The notes beneath the pieces are model-generated. The model was given only the letters and a program-made list of their open reading frames with translations. It did not search any database and was not told the DNA's origin. Positions 19,850-29,087 of a DNA stretch of 64,000 bases are shown here, piece by piece. The first letter of the stretch is position 1, and each line of letters opens with the position of its first letter. The DNA lies in assembly GCF_013409005.1 (NCBI RefSeq), contig NZ_JACBZO010000001.1, forward strand, positions 806,001 through 870,000, in the 5' to 3' direction. The position numbers and the translations under genes are program-made. This stretch comes from Demequina lutea (GTDB lineage: Bacteria > Actinomycetota > Actinomycetes > Actinomycetales > Demequinaceae).

Positions 19850-20490
19850 GAATTGTGATCGTCGACGACGACCCCTTGGTGCGGATGGGACTCAAGGCGA
19901 TCGTCGGTTCGGAGCCGGGCTGGGAAGTGGTCGCCGAGGCGGGCGACGGGAGTCAAGCGCTCGCGGTCGTCGCGGAGCATCGGCCGGACATCGTGCTCAT
20001 GGACGTGCGCATGCCTCACCTGGACGGATTGGCCGCCACTCGCGAAATCACGGCGGGCGACAGCGGTGCGAAGGTGCTGGTCCTCACCACGTTCGAGGTC
20101 GACGAGTACGTGTTCGAGGCGATGCGCGCGGGGGCGGCGGGCTTCGTGCTCAAGCGCGTGCCTCCCGCCGAGTTGATCGAGGCGGTACGCATCGTCGCTG
20201 CCGGTGAGTCCTTGCTGTTTCCCGCATCAACGCGGGCCGTTATCGAACGCTTTGCGGGCCCCGCGAACGACGTCGCGCTTCCCGACCTCACCGAACGGGA
20301 GGAGGACGTCTTGCGCCTGCTTGCCACGGGATTGTCGAATGGTGAGATCGCCGCAAAACTCTTCGTGTCCGTCGAGACCGTAAAGAGCCACGTCGCGTCG
20401 ATCCTCATGAAATTGGGCGTGCGCGATCGCACGCAGGCGGTCATCGCCGCATATGAGAGCGGCTTTGTGGCGCCGGGTGGCAGCGACTAG
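19846..20490 (+). CDS. Response regulator, NarL/LuxR type, partner of the preceding kinase
   Basis: 214 residues from a GTG start overlapping the kinase stop. The receiver domain has VIVDDDPLVRMGL, the phosphoacceptor in DIVLMDVRMPHLDG and Lys in FVLKR. The LuxR helix-turn-helix is LTEREEDVLRLLATGLSNGEIAAKL followed by VETVKSHVASILMKLGVRDRTQAV. A cytosolic transcription factor activated by phosphorylation. Its regulon is not evident from the window. The next gene is convergent, 31 bases away. Confidence 0.92.
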   Translation: MRIVIVDDDPLVRMGLKAIVGSEPGWEVVAEAGDGSQALAVVAEHRPDIVLMDVRMPHLDGLAATREITAGDSGAKVLVLTTFEVDEYVFEAMRAGAAGFVLKRVPPAELIEAVRIVAAGESLLFPASTRAVIERFAGPANDVALPDLTEREEDVLRLLATGLSNGEIAAKLFVSVETVKSHVASILMKLGVRDRTQAVIAAYESGFVAPGGSD

Positions 20491-20521
20491 CTCCCGATGC
20501 CTGGACGCACCGGTTGCGGTT

Positions 20522-21361
20522 CTACGCCGCGACTCGTGAGGCGCTCACGATGACTGGTGTTCCCAGGCCCACGCGAGCCGCGAGATTGTGGACCGCGTCA
20601 TTCCTCATGCGGATGCAGCCATTTGACACCGATTTGCCGACGGATTCCGGCAGGTAGGTGCCGTGAATCGCGATCTGCGGCAACGTGCCCTTGAAGCTGT
20701 CGAGGGCCTCCGAGTAGCCCGACAATCCCAGCGCGTAGGAGCCATACACTCCCGACGGGTTCGTGGACAGGTCGATCGAATCCGTGATGTAGAACGTGCC
20801 AAGCGGCGTGGGCGTGGCGGGGGCACCCACGGCGACGGGCGCCGTCATCGCGACGGTGCCGTCGACCACCAGGTCGAGTTCATGTTCCGCGAGGTACACG
20901 TGAATCACGGTGTCGGTTGACGACACGGTGACGTCCGATGCTCTGACCCAACCGGTCTGCCCGTTTGGCTTGCCCGGCAGCAGCACCTGGTACCACGTGT
21001 CGCCGTCGGCCTCGCCTTTATCGATGGCCATGAGCGTGAGCGGGCTGGAGTAGTAGGTGTACCGAGACAGTCCCCGAGTGACGGTGCCTCCCGGCGCGTC
21101 GAACACGTCCAAGGTGCCAACCGTCGACGTGAGAATGGCCTTGCCAGGCGCGATCCCGGAATTGATCGAGGGGGCCTCAAGTGGGGCCAGCCCGGTGGCA
21201 GTAATCGCAGGGACCGCCGCGGCGGTCGGAGGCGCTGCGGGGGCGGGGTTGCCAGGCGAGGCGAGCGCGAAGAGGGCCGCCGCAACGGACACCACCACGA
21301 GCAAGGCCGCGCCGCCGCCAGCGAGCCAGCGACTGCGGCCTTGCGTGAACCGGGGCTTCAT
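20522..21361 (-). CDS. L,D-transpeptidase (YkuD) with N-terminal membrane anchor
   Basis: 279 residues. A basic N-terminus and a hydrophobic helix (about 14-35) anchor or export the protein. A Pro/Ala-rich linker and an SH3-like stretch (TWYQVLLPGKPNGQTGWV) precede the YkuD domain. The catalytic motif is HGTYLPESVGKSVSNGCIRMRN, with His and Cys in place. Such enzymes make 3-3 cross-links in peptidoglycan outside the cell. The ATG at 21361 has GGGAG nine bases upstream; an upstream in-frame ATG at 21406 is less likely. Confidence 0.92.
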   Translation of the reverse strand: MKPRFTQGRSRWLAGGGAALLVVVSVAAALFALASPGNPAPAAPPTAAAVPAITATGLAPLEAPSINSGIAPGKAILTSTVGTLDVFDAPGGTVTRGLSRYTYYSSPLTLMAIDKGEADGDTWYQVLLPGKPNGQTGWVRASDVTVSSTDTVIHVYLAEHELDLVVDGTVAMTAPVAVGAPATPTPLGTFYITDSIDLSTNPSGVYGSYALGLSGYSEALDSFKGTLPQIAIHGTYLPESVGKSVSNGCIRMRNDAVHNLAARVGLGTPVIVSASRVAA

Positions 21362-21540
21362 GGATGAATTCTCCCTTGAAAAGGGTGAGGCCGCAGCGCT
21401 CGGCAACGGTGTCCCTGGCCATCCCCTCAGCGCACGCCCCCAATGACAGGCGTCGTCGACCCCCCCTGTAACGCCATTAGGCTGGGTCTATCGTCCCCCA
21501 GGCCACGCGACCCGTGTGCCCCGATGCGTCAAGGAATCCG

Positions 21541-22713
21541 ATGGACCTCTTCGAATACCAAGCACGAGACATGTTTGAGAAGCACGGTGTCCCCGTGTTG
21601 GCGGGCATTGTCGCTTCCACTGCAGCCGAGGCGCGAGCCGCGGCCGAGAGCCTTGGAGGCGGCACCGTCGTCGTCAAGGCGCAGGTCAAGGCCGGGGGCC
21701 GCGGCAAGGCGGGCGGCGTCAAGGTGGTGCACAACCCGGCCGATGCCGAGGCCGCCGCCGCGCAGATTCTTGGCATGGACATCAAGGGCCACACGGTCCA
21801 CAAGGTGATGATCGCCGCGGGCGCCAGGATCGCGCAGGAGTTCTACTTCTCCGTGCTGCTGGATCGCTCCGAGCGCCGTTACTTGGCGATGTGCTCGGTC
21901 GAGGGCGGCGTGGAGATTGAAGTACTCGCGGTCGAGCGTCCCGAGGCCCTTGCCCGCGTGGCAGTCGACCCGATCGTGGGCATCGACGCGGCCAAGGCCG
22001 CCGAGATCGTCGCGGCCGCGGGCTTCTCAGCGGAACTTGCTGGACCCGTCGCCGACGCCATCCAGAAGCTTTGGACCGTGTACCGCGAGGAGGACGCCAC
22101 TCTCGTCGAGGTCAACCCGCTCGTGCTGACCGAGGACGGCAAGATCGTCGCCCTCGACGGCAAGGTCACCATCGATGACAACGCAGGCTTCCGCCACGCG
22201 GACCACGAGGCACTCGAGGACAAGGAGGCCGCCGACCCGCTCGAGGCCAAGGCCAAGGCGCTGAACCTCAACTACGTGAAGCTCGACGGCGCGGTCGGCA
22301 TCATCGGCAACGGAGCGGGCCTCGTCATGTCGACGCTCGACGTCGTGGCCTATGCGGGGGAGCAGTTCGGCGGCGTCAAGCCCGCCAACTTCCTCGACAT
22401 TGGCGGCGGCGCCTCGGCGGAGGTGATGGCGAACGGGCTTGATGTCATCCTCAATGACCCGCAGGTCAAGAGCGTGCTCGTGAACGTGTTCGGCGGCATC
22501 ACCTCGTGCATCGAGGTGGCAAATGGCATCGTCGGCGCCCTCGAGACGTTGGGTGCCGCAGCCTCCAAGCCGCTCGTCGTCCGCCTAGACGGCACCCACG
22601 TGGAGGAGGGGCGCCAGATCCTGGCGGCCGCCAACCACCCGCTCGTTACCATTGTCGAAACCATGGACGGCGCCGCGGCCAAGGCCGCCGAGCTCGCCGC
22701 CTCGGCAGCCTAA
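21541..22713 (+). CDS. sucC: Succinyl-CoA synthetase beta subunit
   Basis: TCA-cycle enzyme: succinyl-CoA + ADP/GDP + Pi to succinate + ATP/GTP + CoA, together with SucD. 390 residues beginning [19 protein letters not shown], the family N-terminus, with AAGGA six bases upstream. The ATP-grasp part shows [18 protein letters not shown]. The C-terminal CoA-ligase domain has NFLDIGGGA and [10 protein letters not shown]. sucD follows nine bases later behind AAGGAGA, so the two are one transcription unit. Confidence 0.98.
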   Translation: MDLFEYQARDMFEKHGVPVLAGIVASTAAEARAAAESLGGGTVVVKAQVKAGGRGKAGGVKVVHNPADAEAAAAQILGMDIKGHTVHKVMIAAGARIAQEFYFSVLLDRSERRYLAMCSVEGGVEIEVLAVERPEALARVAVDPIVGIDAAKAAEIVAAAGFSAELAGPVADAIQKLWTVYREEDATLVEVNPLVLTEDGKIVALDGKVTIDDNAGFRHADHEALEDKEAADPLEAKAKALNLNYVKLDGAVGIIGNGAGLVMSTLDVVAYAGEQFGGVKPANFLDIGGGASAEVMANGLDVILNDPQVKSVLVNVFGGITSCIEVANGIVGALETLGAAASKPLVVRLDGTHVEEGRQILAAANHPLVTIVETMDGAAAKAAELAASAA

Positions 22714-22722
22714 GGAGACACC

Positions 22723-23613
22723 ATGGCCATCTTCCTCACCGCAGCATCCAGAGTCATCGTCCAGGGCATGACCGGCACGGAGGGCATCAAGCACACCACG
22801 CGCATGCTGACCTCCGGGACCAAGATCGTCGGCGGCGTCAACCCCCGCAAGGCCGGCACCGCGGTCGACTTCGACATCAATGGCGCGACCGTGGCCGTCC
22901 CGGTGTTCGGCACCGTCGCCGAGGCGATGGCGGCTACGGGCGCCGACGTCTCGGTGGTCTTCGTCCCGCCCGCCTTCACCAAGTCGGCCGTGGTCGAGGC
23001 GATCGATGCCGGAATGCCGCTGACAGTGATCATCACCGAGGGCGTCCCGGTGAAGGACACCGCCGAGTTCTTCGCCCACGCGCAGGCCAAGGGCGTCAGG
23101 CTTATCGGCCCCAACTGCCCAGGCCTCATCACGCCGGGCCAGTCAAACGTGGGCATCACCCCAGCCACGATCACGGGACCGGGCAAGATCGGGCTCGTGT
23201 CCAAGTCGGGCACGTTGACCTACCAGATGCTCTTCGAACTGCGCGACATCGGGTTCACGACCGCGGTGGGCATCGGTGGCGACCCGATCGTGGGCACCAC
23301 CCACATCGATTGCCTTGAGGCGTTCCAGAACGACCCAGACACCGTCGCCATCGTGATGATCGGCGAGATCGGCGGCGACGCCGAGGAGCGCGCGGCCGCG
23401 TACATCAAGGACCACGTCACCAAGCCCGTCGTTGGCTATGTGGCCGGGTTCGAGGCTCCCGAGGGCAAGACGATGGGCCACGCAGGCGCGATCGTCTCCG
23501 GCTCGGCAGGCACCGCCCAGGCAAAGAAGGAGGCCCTCGAGGCCGCAGGAGTCAAGGTCGGCAAGACGCCGTCGGAAACCGCGCAGCTCATGCGGGAGAT
23601 CCTGGGCCGCTGA
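22723..23613 (+). CDS. sucD: Succinyl-CoA synthetase alpha subunit
   Basis: 296 residues. The N-terminal CoA-binding domain has [13 protein letters not shown] and [10 protein letters not shown]. The phosphorylated active-site His lies in [15 protein letters not shown], and the nucleotide-specificity partner is SucC. The motif [11 protein letters not shown] is typical. Start ATG follows AAGGAGACACC. A strong inverted repeat follows the stop, before perM. The order sucC-sucD-perM-purN-purH matches the mycobacterial Rv0951-Rv0957 region as I remember it. Confidence 0.98.
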   Translation: MAIFLTAASRVIVQGMTGTEGIKHTTRMLTSGTKIVGGVNPRKAGTAVDFDINGATVAVPVFGTVAEAMAATGADVSVVFVPPAFTKSAVVEAIDAGMPLTVIITEGVPVKDTAEFFAHAQAKGVRLIGPNCPGLITPGQSNVGITPATITGPGKIGLVSKSGTLTYQMLFELRDIGFTTAVGIGGDPIVGTTHIDCLEAFQNDPDTVAIVMIGEIGGDAEERAAAYIKDHVTKPVVGYVAGFEAPEGKTMGHAGAIVSGSAGTAQAKKEALEAAGVKVGKTPSETAQLMREILGR

Positions 23614-23625
23614 CGCGCGCCGGTC

Positions 23626-23648
23626 CCCGCCGCGAGGCTCGCGGCGGG
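23626..23648 (+). terminator. Terminator-like hairpin after sucD
   Basis: Perfect 11-base inverted repeat CCCGCCGCGAG (23626-23636)/CTCGCGGCGGG (23638-23648), directly after the sucD stop and before perM. There is no T run. The tight centre would open to a small loop. Confidence 0.75.
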
Positions 23649-23661
23649 TGACCATAGCGGC

Positions 23662-24942
23662 ATGACGGTGCACCCCCAGGCGAAACCTCCCACGGCCACT
23701 GGGCGCGTGGCAGGAGCCGCGCGGGCGGTCACCGAAGCCGTGTCCAGGGTGCGCACCGAGGCGCCCGGTTGGATTGGTGGCGCGCTCGCAGGGATTCAGG
23801 GTGCGCTCTTCTCCCTCGCGGTGGTGCTCATTCCCATGTGGGTCATCGCCTCCTCAGCGGCCGCCGCGCAGATCAGCTGGGGCAAGGCCACGGGGATTGC
23901 CGCGCGCGTATGGCTCACGGGCTTCGGCGTGCCGTGGGCCGTGGATGGAGTACCCGTGACGCTCGTGCCGCTGGGAGTCGCCTCGCTCACGGTCCTCATG
24001 CTCATGCAACTCGCGAGGCGCTTCGCGTCACCCACCTGGACCGCGGGCTTCGCGGCCGTTGCCGCCTTCGCCGCAACCGTCGGACTGTCCGCCTCGCTCG
24101 CGTGGGGTGGCGCCGATGACTCGCGAACCAGGGTCGTTCGCGCCACCGTTGTCGCGCTCATGCTCGCGATACCCGCGGTGGCTTGGGGCCTGTTGCGTCA
24201 GAGGGGCGCGGCACTGACCTGGCTCAAGCGGGTGCCGGAGGCCATCAGATCGGGAATCCGTCTAGCGGTCGCGATGGGGTCTGGCTCGGTCGCCTTGGCG
24301 GCCATCGCACTCGTCGTCTCCACGGTGGGGGCTCGCCACCTGGTGGCGGAATCCGCGACGTCGCTCGGCGTTGACGCCGCTGGTGGGGCCGCGCTGGCGT
24401 TCCTCGAAATCCTGTATGCGCCAACGCTCGTCGTGTGGGTCGTGTCGTGGCTGAGCGGAGCGGGCTACGTGCTCGGCGGGGTCATTTCGTCCTCGGCGGA
24501 GGCGCCGACGTCCACCATCCCCGCCTTGCCTCTCTTGGCCACTCTCCCGCACGCTGCCGGCGGTGCGCTCGCGTGGAGCCCCGTCGTCCTCGGCGTCGTG
24601 GGTGCCATCGTCACGATGATCCTGCGGAAGCGGATTGGGCAGGGCGTGCGCGCGCTACCCGCGATCGGCATCGGAATCGTCCTCGTCTCCGTGTCGGTCG
24701 GGGCGGTCTCGAGGGTTGCGCGCGGTGCTATCGGCCCCGGCGTACTCGCGGTCGTGGGGCCACAGCCTCTCGTCGCGGCGGTCATGATCGGCCTGGAACT
24801 GGGCCTCGGCGCGCTCGTGGCGGTGCTGCTCATGGCCCTCGCGGGCCTGATGCGCGCCCCGGTTAGGGAAGCTCGATCCCGTACCGAGCCTTCACCGCAG
24901 CGTGAAAGTCCTGCTGACACACGAGTTCCCCCTGCGGAGTGA
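23662..24942 (+). CDS. DUF6350 / PerM-like polytopic membrane protein
   Basis: 426 residues with about nine hydrophobic segments and short soluble ends. Length, composition and position between sucD and purN match DUF6350, the family of mycobacterial PerM (a membrane protein linked to cell division and persistence). The assignment rests mainly on synteny and general features. The ATG has no obvious ribosome-binding site and lies 14 bases after the sucD hairpin. The last 80 bases overlap the convergent small membrane gene. Confidence 0.78.
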   Translation: MTVHPQAKPPTATGRVAGAARAVTEAVSRVRTEAPGWIGGALAGIQGALFSLAVVLIPMWVIASSAAAAQISWGKATGIAARVWLTGFGVPWAVDGVPVTLVPLGVASLTVLMLMQLARRFASPTWTAGFAAVAAFAATVGLSASLAWGGADDSRTRVVRATVVALMLAIPAVAWGLLRQRGAALTWLKRVPEAIRSGIRLAVAMGSGSVALAAIALVVSTVGARHLVAESATSLGVDAAGGAALAFLEILYAPTLVVWVVSWLSGAGYVLGGVISSSAEAPTSTIPALPLLATLPHAAGGALAWSPVVLGVVGAIVTMILRKRIGQGVRALPAIGIGIVLVSVSVGAVSRVARGAIGPGVLAVVGPQPLVAAVMIGLELGLGALVAVLLMALAGLMRAPVREARSRTEPSPQRESPADTRVPPAE

Positions 24943-25273
24943 GCGCAGTGCGGGTACACGAGTTGAGTTGCACCACTTCCGGTGCGATGGCGAGCCACCC
25001 GATTCCCATGAGGGCAAGCACCGCCGCGCCAAATCCCCCCATGCCAAGCATGACCCGGAGGCTGCCCATGTTGGGGAGCCCAAAGGTGGACCAGAAGGCG
25101 AGGACGCCGAGGACGATGGCGAGCAGCGCGAGCGGGAGTGTTCCGAGCCGATAGATCATGGGCGCGAAACTGAGCAGCCAGGTCGCGATCATGCTCCACA
25201 CAAATAGGCGCGAATAGCGCCGGACTTTCACGAGTTCGGGCGCGGGAGCGGGCGCTTCGGGCTTGGGCGTCAT
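24863..25273 (-). CDS. Small three-helix membrane protein, unknown
   Basis: 136 residues with hydrophobic segments at about 22-42, 45-66 and 76-98, then a polar C-terminus with two Cys (NSCTRTAL, LVCQQDF) that may face outside. No family recognised. Its 3' end overlaps the end of the perM-like gene by 80 bases on the opposite strand. It is divergent from purN with a 48-base gap, so its promoter would lie in that gap or within purN. A real gene is likely from composition and membrane pattern. Confidence 0.7.
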   Translation of the reverse strand: MTPKPEAPAPAPELVKVRRYSRLFVWSMIATWLLSFAPMIYRLGTLPLALLAIVLGVLAFWSTFGLPNMGSLRVMLGMGGFGAAVLALMGIGWLAIAPEVVQLNSCTRTALTPQGELVCQQDFHAAVKARYGIELP

Positions 25274-25321
25274 GTCAGATTCCAGTCGGTCACGGTCCCA
25301 GCATGCCTATAGGGTCTGACT

Positions 25322-25957
25322 GTGACAAACCGGACCGCCCGCATTGTGGTGCTTATCTCGGGCGCGGGGTCGATTATGGCGGCCCTCGCGTCGGCCTGCG
25401 AGGACCCCGAGTACCGCGCGACGATCGCCGCAGTCATCGCGGATCGAGCGGATGCGCGGGGCCTCGAAGTGGCCACAAACGCAGGGCTACCGACCGCGAT
25501 TGTCTCGCCCCGCGACTTCCCCGATCGCACGACGTGGGACTCGGCCATCGCTCGCGCCGCGGCGACCTTCGATCCTGACCTTGTGGTGTGTGCGGGTTTC
25601 ATGCGGCTTCTTGGCGAGCCGGTATTGCGGGCCTTCCCAGGCCACATCGTCAACACGCATCCCGCCCTGTTGCCAGCCTTTCCTGGCGCCCACGCCGTCA
25701 AAGAGGCGCTGGCCGCAGGCGTGAAGGTCACCGGTTGTACCGTGATGATCGTCGACGAGGGCGTCGACACGGGACCGATACTTGCCCAAAGGGCCGTCGT
25801 CGTGCGCGAAGATGATACCGAGGACTCTCTGCATGAGCGCATTAAGGCCGCCGAGAGAGAACTGGTTGTCGACACGATCGGCACGATGGTGCGGTCGGGA
25901 TGGACCATCGAGGGCAAGATCGCCCGCGTGGGAACGACGGAAGGAACAATTGCATGA
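25322..25957 (+). CDS. purN: Phosphoribosylglycinamide formyltransferase
   Basis: Transfers formyl from 10-formyl-THF to GAR in purine synthesis. 211 residues from a GTG. Catalytic residues are in place: Asn and His in [15 protein letters not shown] and Asp in [10 protein letters not shown]. The phosphate-binding loop normally reads GSN but here is [10 protein letters not shown], with the Asn codon replaced by ATT. It overlaps purH by four bases (ATGA). Confidence 0.95.
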   Translation: MTNRTARIVVLISGAGSIMAALASACEDPEYRATIAAVIADRADARGLEVATNAGLPTAIVSPRDFPDRTTWDSAIARAAATFDPDLVVCAGFMRLLGEPVLRAFPGHIVNTHPALLPAFPGAHAVKEALAAGVKVTGCTVMIVDEGVDTGPILAQRAVVVREDDTEDSLHERIKAAERELVVDTIGTMVRSGWTIEGKIARVGTTEGTIA

Positions 25958-27513
25958 GTGAGCGTCAGCCGGTGCGGCGGGCCCTGGTGTCCGTGTACGA
26001 CAAGACGGGCATCGAGGACTTTGCGCGCGCCCTCCATGCGGCGGGCGTTGACATCGTGTCGACGGGGTCGACGGCTTCCCGCATTGCGGCGGCGGGTGTT
26101 CCCGTCACTCCAGTGGAGGATCTGACGGGCTTCCCTGAGTGCCTCGACGGCAGGGTCAAGACGTTGCACCCTCGCGTCCATGCAGGCATCCTTGCCGACA
26201 GGCGCCTCGAATCGCATCGGAACCAGCTCGCGGACCTGGGCATCGAGCCCTTCGACCTCGTCGTCGTGAACCTGTATCCCTTTGCCGCGACCGTGGCCTC
26301 GGGTGCGGCACCGGATGACGTGATCGAGCAGATCGACATCGGCGGTCCGTCGATGGTCCGTGCCGCGGCCAAGAATCACCCCTCGGTCGCGGTTGTTGTC
26401 GACCCCTCGTCCTACCTCGCGATCGCCGCTGCCGTCGCTCAGGGCGGCACGACGCTCGACGAGAGGCGCGCTCTCGCGGCCAAGGCATTCAGGCACACCG
26501 CCGACTACGACCTTCACGTCGCCTCGTGGATGGGCAGCGTGGTGGCCCCCGATGACGAGGGCACGGGCTTCCCCTCCTGGATGGGGGCGTCGTTCGAAAA
26601 GTTGGGGACGCTGCGGTACGGCGAGAACCCGCACCAGCCGGCCGCCGTCTATGGCGACCCCTCGGTGCCAGGTGGGCTGGCACACGCACGCCAACTGCAC
26701 GGCAAGGCGATGAGCTACAACAACTATGTCGACGCCGACGCCGCTGTGCGCGCCGCATACGACCAGACCGGCCCTGCCGTCGCGGTGATCAAGCACGCCA
26801 ATCCGTGCGGCATCGCGGTGGGCGCGACGATCGCCGAGGCGCACCGCAAGGCGCACGCGACCGACCCCATCTCCGCGTACGGCGGAGTGATCGCCTCAAA
26901 CGGCACGATCACCGCCGAGGCGGCTCACCAGATTGCGGACATCTTCACCGAGGTCGTGGTGGCGCCCGCGTACTCGCCAGAGGCGATCGAGATTCTGTCC
27001 GTCAAGAAGAACCTCAGGCTGCTTGAGGTGACGCACGTACCGCTCAGCACCGAGTGGCGACGCATTTCCGGAGGGGTGCTGGTCCAGGTTTCCGACGCGA
27101 TTGACGCGGAAGGAGACGATCCCTCGACGTGGACCCAGGTCGCGGGAGCCCCCGTGTCATCGGCGGTACTCGCCGATCTCGACTTTGCGTGGAAGGCATG
27201 CCGCTCCGTCAAGTCGAATGCGATCCTGCTTGCCAGGGACGGCGCTGCCATGGGCATCGGCATGGGTCAGGTGAATCGTGTCGACTCGTGCCGCCTCGCC
27301 GTCGACCGGGCGGGCGCGGAGCGAGTGCTCGGTTCCGTCGCGGCTTCAGATGCGTTCTTCCCGTTTGCGGACGGGCTACAAGTGCTCATCGATGCGGGGG
27401 TGAGGGCCGTGGTGTCCCCAGGAGGCTCCGTCAGGGACGGCGAGGTCATAGCCGCGGCCGAGGCCGCGGGAATCGCCCTCTTCCACACGGGCACCAGGCA
27501 CTTCTTTCACTGA
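25954..27513 (+). CDS. purH: Bifunctional AICAR transformylase/IMP cyclohydrolase
   Basis: Last two steps to IMP. 519 residues. The N-terminal cyclohydrolase (MGS) domain has [16 protein letters not shown] and STGSTA. The transformylase domain has RYGENPHQ and the catalytic Lys-His in [10 protein letters not shown], and the C-terminus ends [14 protein letters not shown] overlaps the purN stop and has AAGGAAC seven bases upstream. The stop overlaps the next ATG (TGATG). AICAR formed upstream of this enzyme gives ZTP, the ligand of the riboswitch at 38.97 kb. Confidence 0.98.
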   Translation: MSERQPVRRALVSVYDKTGIEDFARALHAAGVDIVSTGSTASRIAAAGVPVTPVEDLTGFPECLDGRVKTLHPRVHAGILADRRLESHRNQLADLGIEPFDLVVVNLYPFAATVASGAAPDDVIEQIDIGGPSMVRAAAKNHPSVAVVVDPSSYLAIAAAVAQGGTTLDERRALAAKAFRHTADYDLHVASWMGSVVAPDDEGTGFPSWMGASFEKLGTLRYGENPHQPAAVYGDPSVPGGLAHARQLHGKAMSYNNYVDADAAVRAAYDQTGPAVAVIKHANPCGIAVGATIAEAHRKAHATDPISAYGGVIASNGTITAEAAHQIADIFTEVVVAPAYSPEAIEILSVKKNLRLLEVTHVPLSTEWRRISGGVLVQVSDAIDAEGDDPSTWTQVAGAPVSSAVLADLDFAWKACRSVKSNAILLARDGAAMGIGMGQVNRVDSCRLAVDRAGAERVLGSVAASDAFFPFADGLQVLIDAGVRAVVSPGGSVRDGEVIAAAEAAGIALFHTGTRHFFH

Positions 27514-27782
27514 TGCCGAAGAACGAGCCCGAACTCACCTCTCGGCACGTCGCCGTCGCCGTGCTCGCGGCGACGGTGGTGCTCGTTTCGCTCGCGGGCT
27601 TCGTGTCGGCGAGGGTGGCCATCCTGTCGCTTGCCGCATTTGCGCTTGCGGGGGCGGCGGCCCGCGCTTTCGCTCCGCTTGGCAGGGCGTTCGTGGTGAG
27701 GAGCAAGCTCGTGGACGTCGTTGTGCTCGTGGTCTTGGGCGGGGTGCTGCTCTTCTTGGGGTTGACGACGCCGCTCGGTTGA
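27513..27782 (+). CDS. DUF3017-like small membrane protein
   Basis: 89 residues with two to three hydrophobic helices (about 13-30, 32-48, 64-85) and the pattern RSKLVDVVVLVVLGGVLLFLGL. DUF3017 proteins are small actinobacterial membrane proteins often found next to purine or one-carbon genes. Function unknown. The ATG shares one base with the purH stop (TGATG), so it is the last gene of the purN-purH operon. Confidence 0.78.
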   Translation: MPKNEPELTSRHVAVAVLAATVVLVSLAGFVSARVAILSLAAFALAGAAARAFAPLGRAFVVRSKLVDVVVLVVLGGVLLFLGLTTPLG

Positions 27783-27894
27783 GTCGCGGAACGGATACCC
27801 CGCTGACCGACCTCGAACCACCCGGCGATTCGTGTCGCACTCGCGGACCAGGCGGGAGGTTGCCCCCTGAATCCAAGTATGTCAATATAGAGCC
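27783..27894 (+). promoter_or_regulatory. Putative ars operon promoter/operator with ATGTCRATA direct repeat
   Basis: Two nine-base direct repeats, ATGTCAATA (27879-27887) and ATGTCGATA (27895-27903), lie 16 bases apart just before and over the leader ORF start. The local AT-rich stretch TCAATATAG stands out from the GC-rich surroundings and could be a -10. ATGTCAA-type half-sites are seen in ArsR/SmtB operators, so binding by the downstream ArsR-ArsC fusion is plausible. No ribosome-binding site precedes the leader ATG, consistent with a leaderless transcript. Confidence 0.45.
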
Positions 27895-27981
27895 ATGTCG
27901 ATACAAGCCGAGGGTCTGGTCTTTGTCCGCGCGCGACCCGAGCAGGCCCTGACGACGGAGACCGGGGAGGTCCTCGCGTGA
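27895..27981 (+). CDS. 28-codon leader ORF overlapping the ACR3 start
   Basis: Reads MSIQAEGLVFVRARPEQA, then ten more residues to a TGA that overlaps the ACR3 GTG by four bases (GTGA). The peptide resembles nothing I recognise. The overlap suggests translational coupling to the arsenite pump, either as a true leader peptide or as the remnant of an upstream gene. Its 3' end contains the GGGGAGG ribosome-binding site of ACR3. Confidence 0.45.
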   Translation: MSIQAEGLVFVRARPEQALTTETGEVLA

Positions 27982-29087
27982 GCGGCCTCGCCACTGCAGG
28001 CACTCGCGGCAGGCTCTCGACGCTCGATCGCTGGCTCCCGCTCTGGATCGGACTTGCCATGGCCACAGGCGTGGCACTGGGGCGCTTCATCCCGGGTGTC
28101 TCGGGCGTGCTGGCGAGGATGGAGATTGGCGGGATCTCCGTGCCGATCGCCATCGGCCTCCTGGTGATGATGTACCCGGTGCTGGCCAAGGTCCGCTACG
28201 ACAAGGTTGCCGCAGTGACGGGCGACAAGAGGCTCCTCGTCTCGTCCCTGGTGCTGAACTGGCTCGTGGGTCCGGCGCTGATGTTCTCACTCGCCTGGAC
28301 GTTCCTTCCCGACCTTCCCGAGTACCGCACGGGACTGATCATCGTCGGCCTCGCCCGGTGCATCGCGATGGTCGTCATCTGGAACGACCTCGCATGCGGG
28401 GACCGCGAAGCCGCAGCGGTGTTGGTGGCGATCAACTCCGTGTTCCAGGTCGTCGCGTTCGCTCTCCTCGGGTACTTCTACCTCACGGTCTTGCCCGGTT
28501 GGCTCGGTCTGGACACGCAAGGGCTCGAGGTGTCGATCGGACAGATCGCCATGAATGTCCTGGTATTCCTAGGGATCCCGCTCATCGCCGGGTTTGCGTC
28601 ACGGTGGATCGGACAGCGAGCAAAGGGCCGTGACTGGTACGAGTCGAAGTTCCTCCCGCGTATCGGCCCCTGGGCCCTCTACGGGTTGCTGTTCACGATC
28701 GTCCTGCTGTTCGCGCTCCAGGGGAAGGCCGTGACCTCGAACCCGCTCGACGTCGTACGCATCGCGCTGCCGCTCCTGGCCTACTTTGCCGTCATGTGGG
28801 GGCTAGGGATGGCTCTCGGTAGGGCGCTTGCCCTCGGCTATGCACGTTCTGCGACTCTGGCGTTCACGGCGGCGGGCAACAACTTCGAGCTCGCGATCGC
28901 GGTCGCAATCGGCACGTTCGGGGCGGCGTCTGGCGAGGCGCTGGCAGGGGTCGTTGGGCCTCTCATCGAGGTCCCCGTGCTGGTCGGGCTCGTCTACGTC
29001 TCCCTGTGGTCTGCCCGCCACTGGTTCGCCGTTGATCCCCACACCGGCGCTACGGCCCAAAAAACGCTGGACGGGGCGAGATCATGA
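27978..29087 (+). CDS. Arsenite efflux transporter ACR3
   Basis: Membrane arsenite/H+ exporter of the BART superfamily. 369 residues with about ten hydrophobic helices. The family hallmarks are visible: the conserved Cys in GLARCIAMVVIWNDLACGD and the Asn/Glu motif in FTAAGNNFELAIAVAIGTFG. The GTG start has GGGGAGG seven bases upstream inside the leader ORF. It overlaps the arsR-arsC fusion gene by four bases (ATGA). Confidence 0.95.
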   Translation: MSGLATAGTRGRLSTLDRWLPLWIGLAMATGVALGRFIPGVSGVLARMEIGGISVPIAIGLLVMMYPVLAKVRYDKVAAVTGDKRLLVSSLVLNWLVGPALMFSLAWTFLPDLPEYRTGLIIVGLARCIAMVVIWNDLACGDREAAAVLVAINSVFQVVAFALLGYFYLTVLPGWLGLDTQGLEVSIGQIAMNVLVFLGIPLIAGFASRWIGQRAKGRDWYESKFLPRIGPWALYGLLFTIVLLFALQGKAVTSNPLDVVRIALPLLAYFAVMWGLGMALGRALALGYARSATLAFTAAGNNFELAIAVAIGTFGAASGEALAGVVGPLIEVPVLVGLVYVSLWSARHWFAVDPHTGATAQKTLDGARS

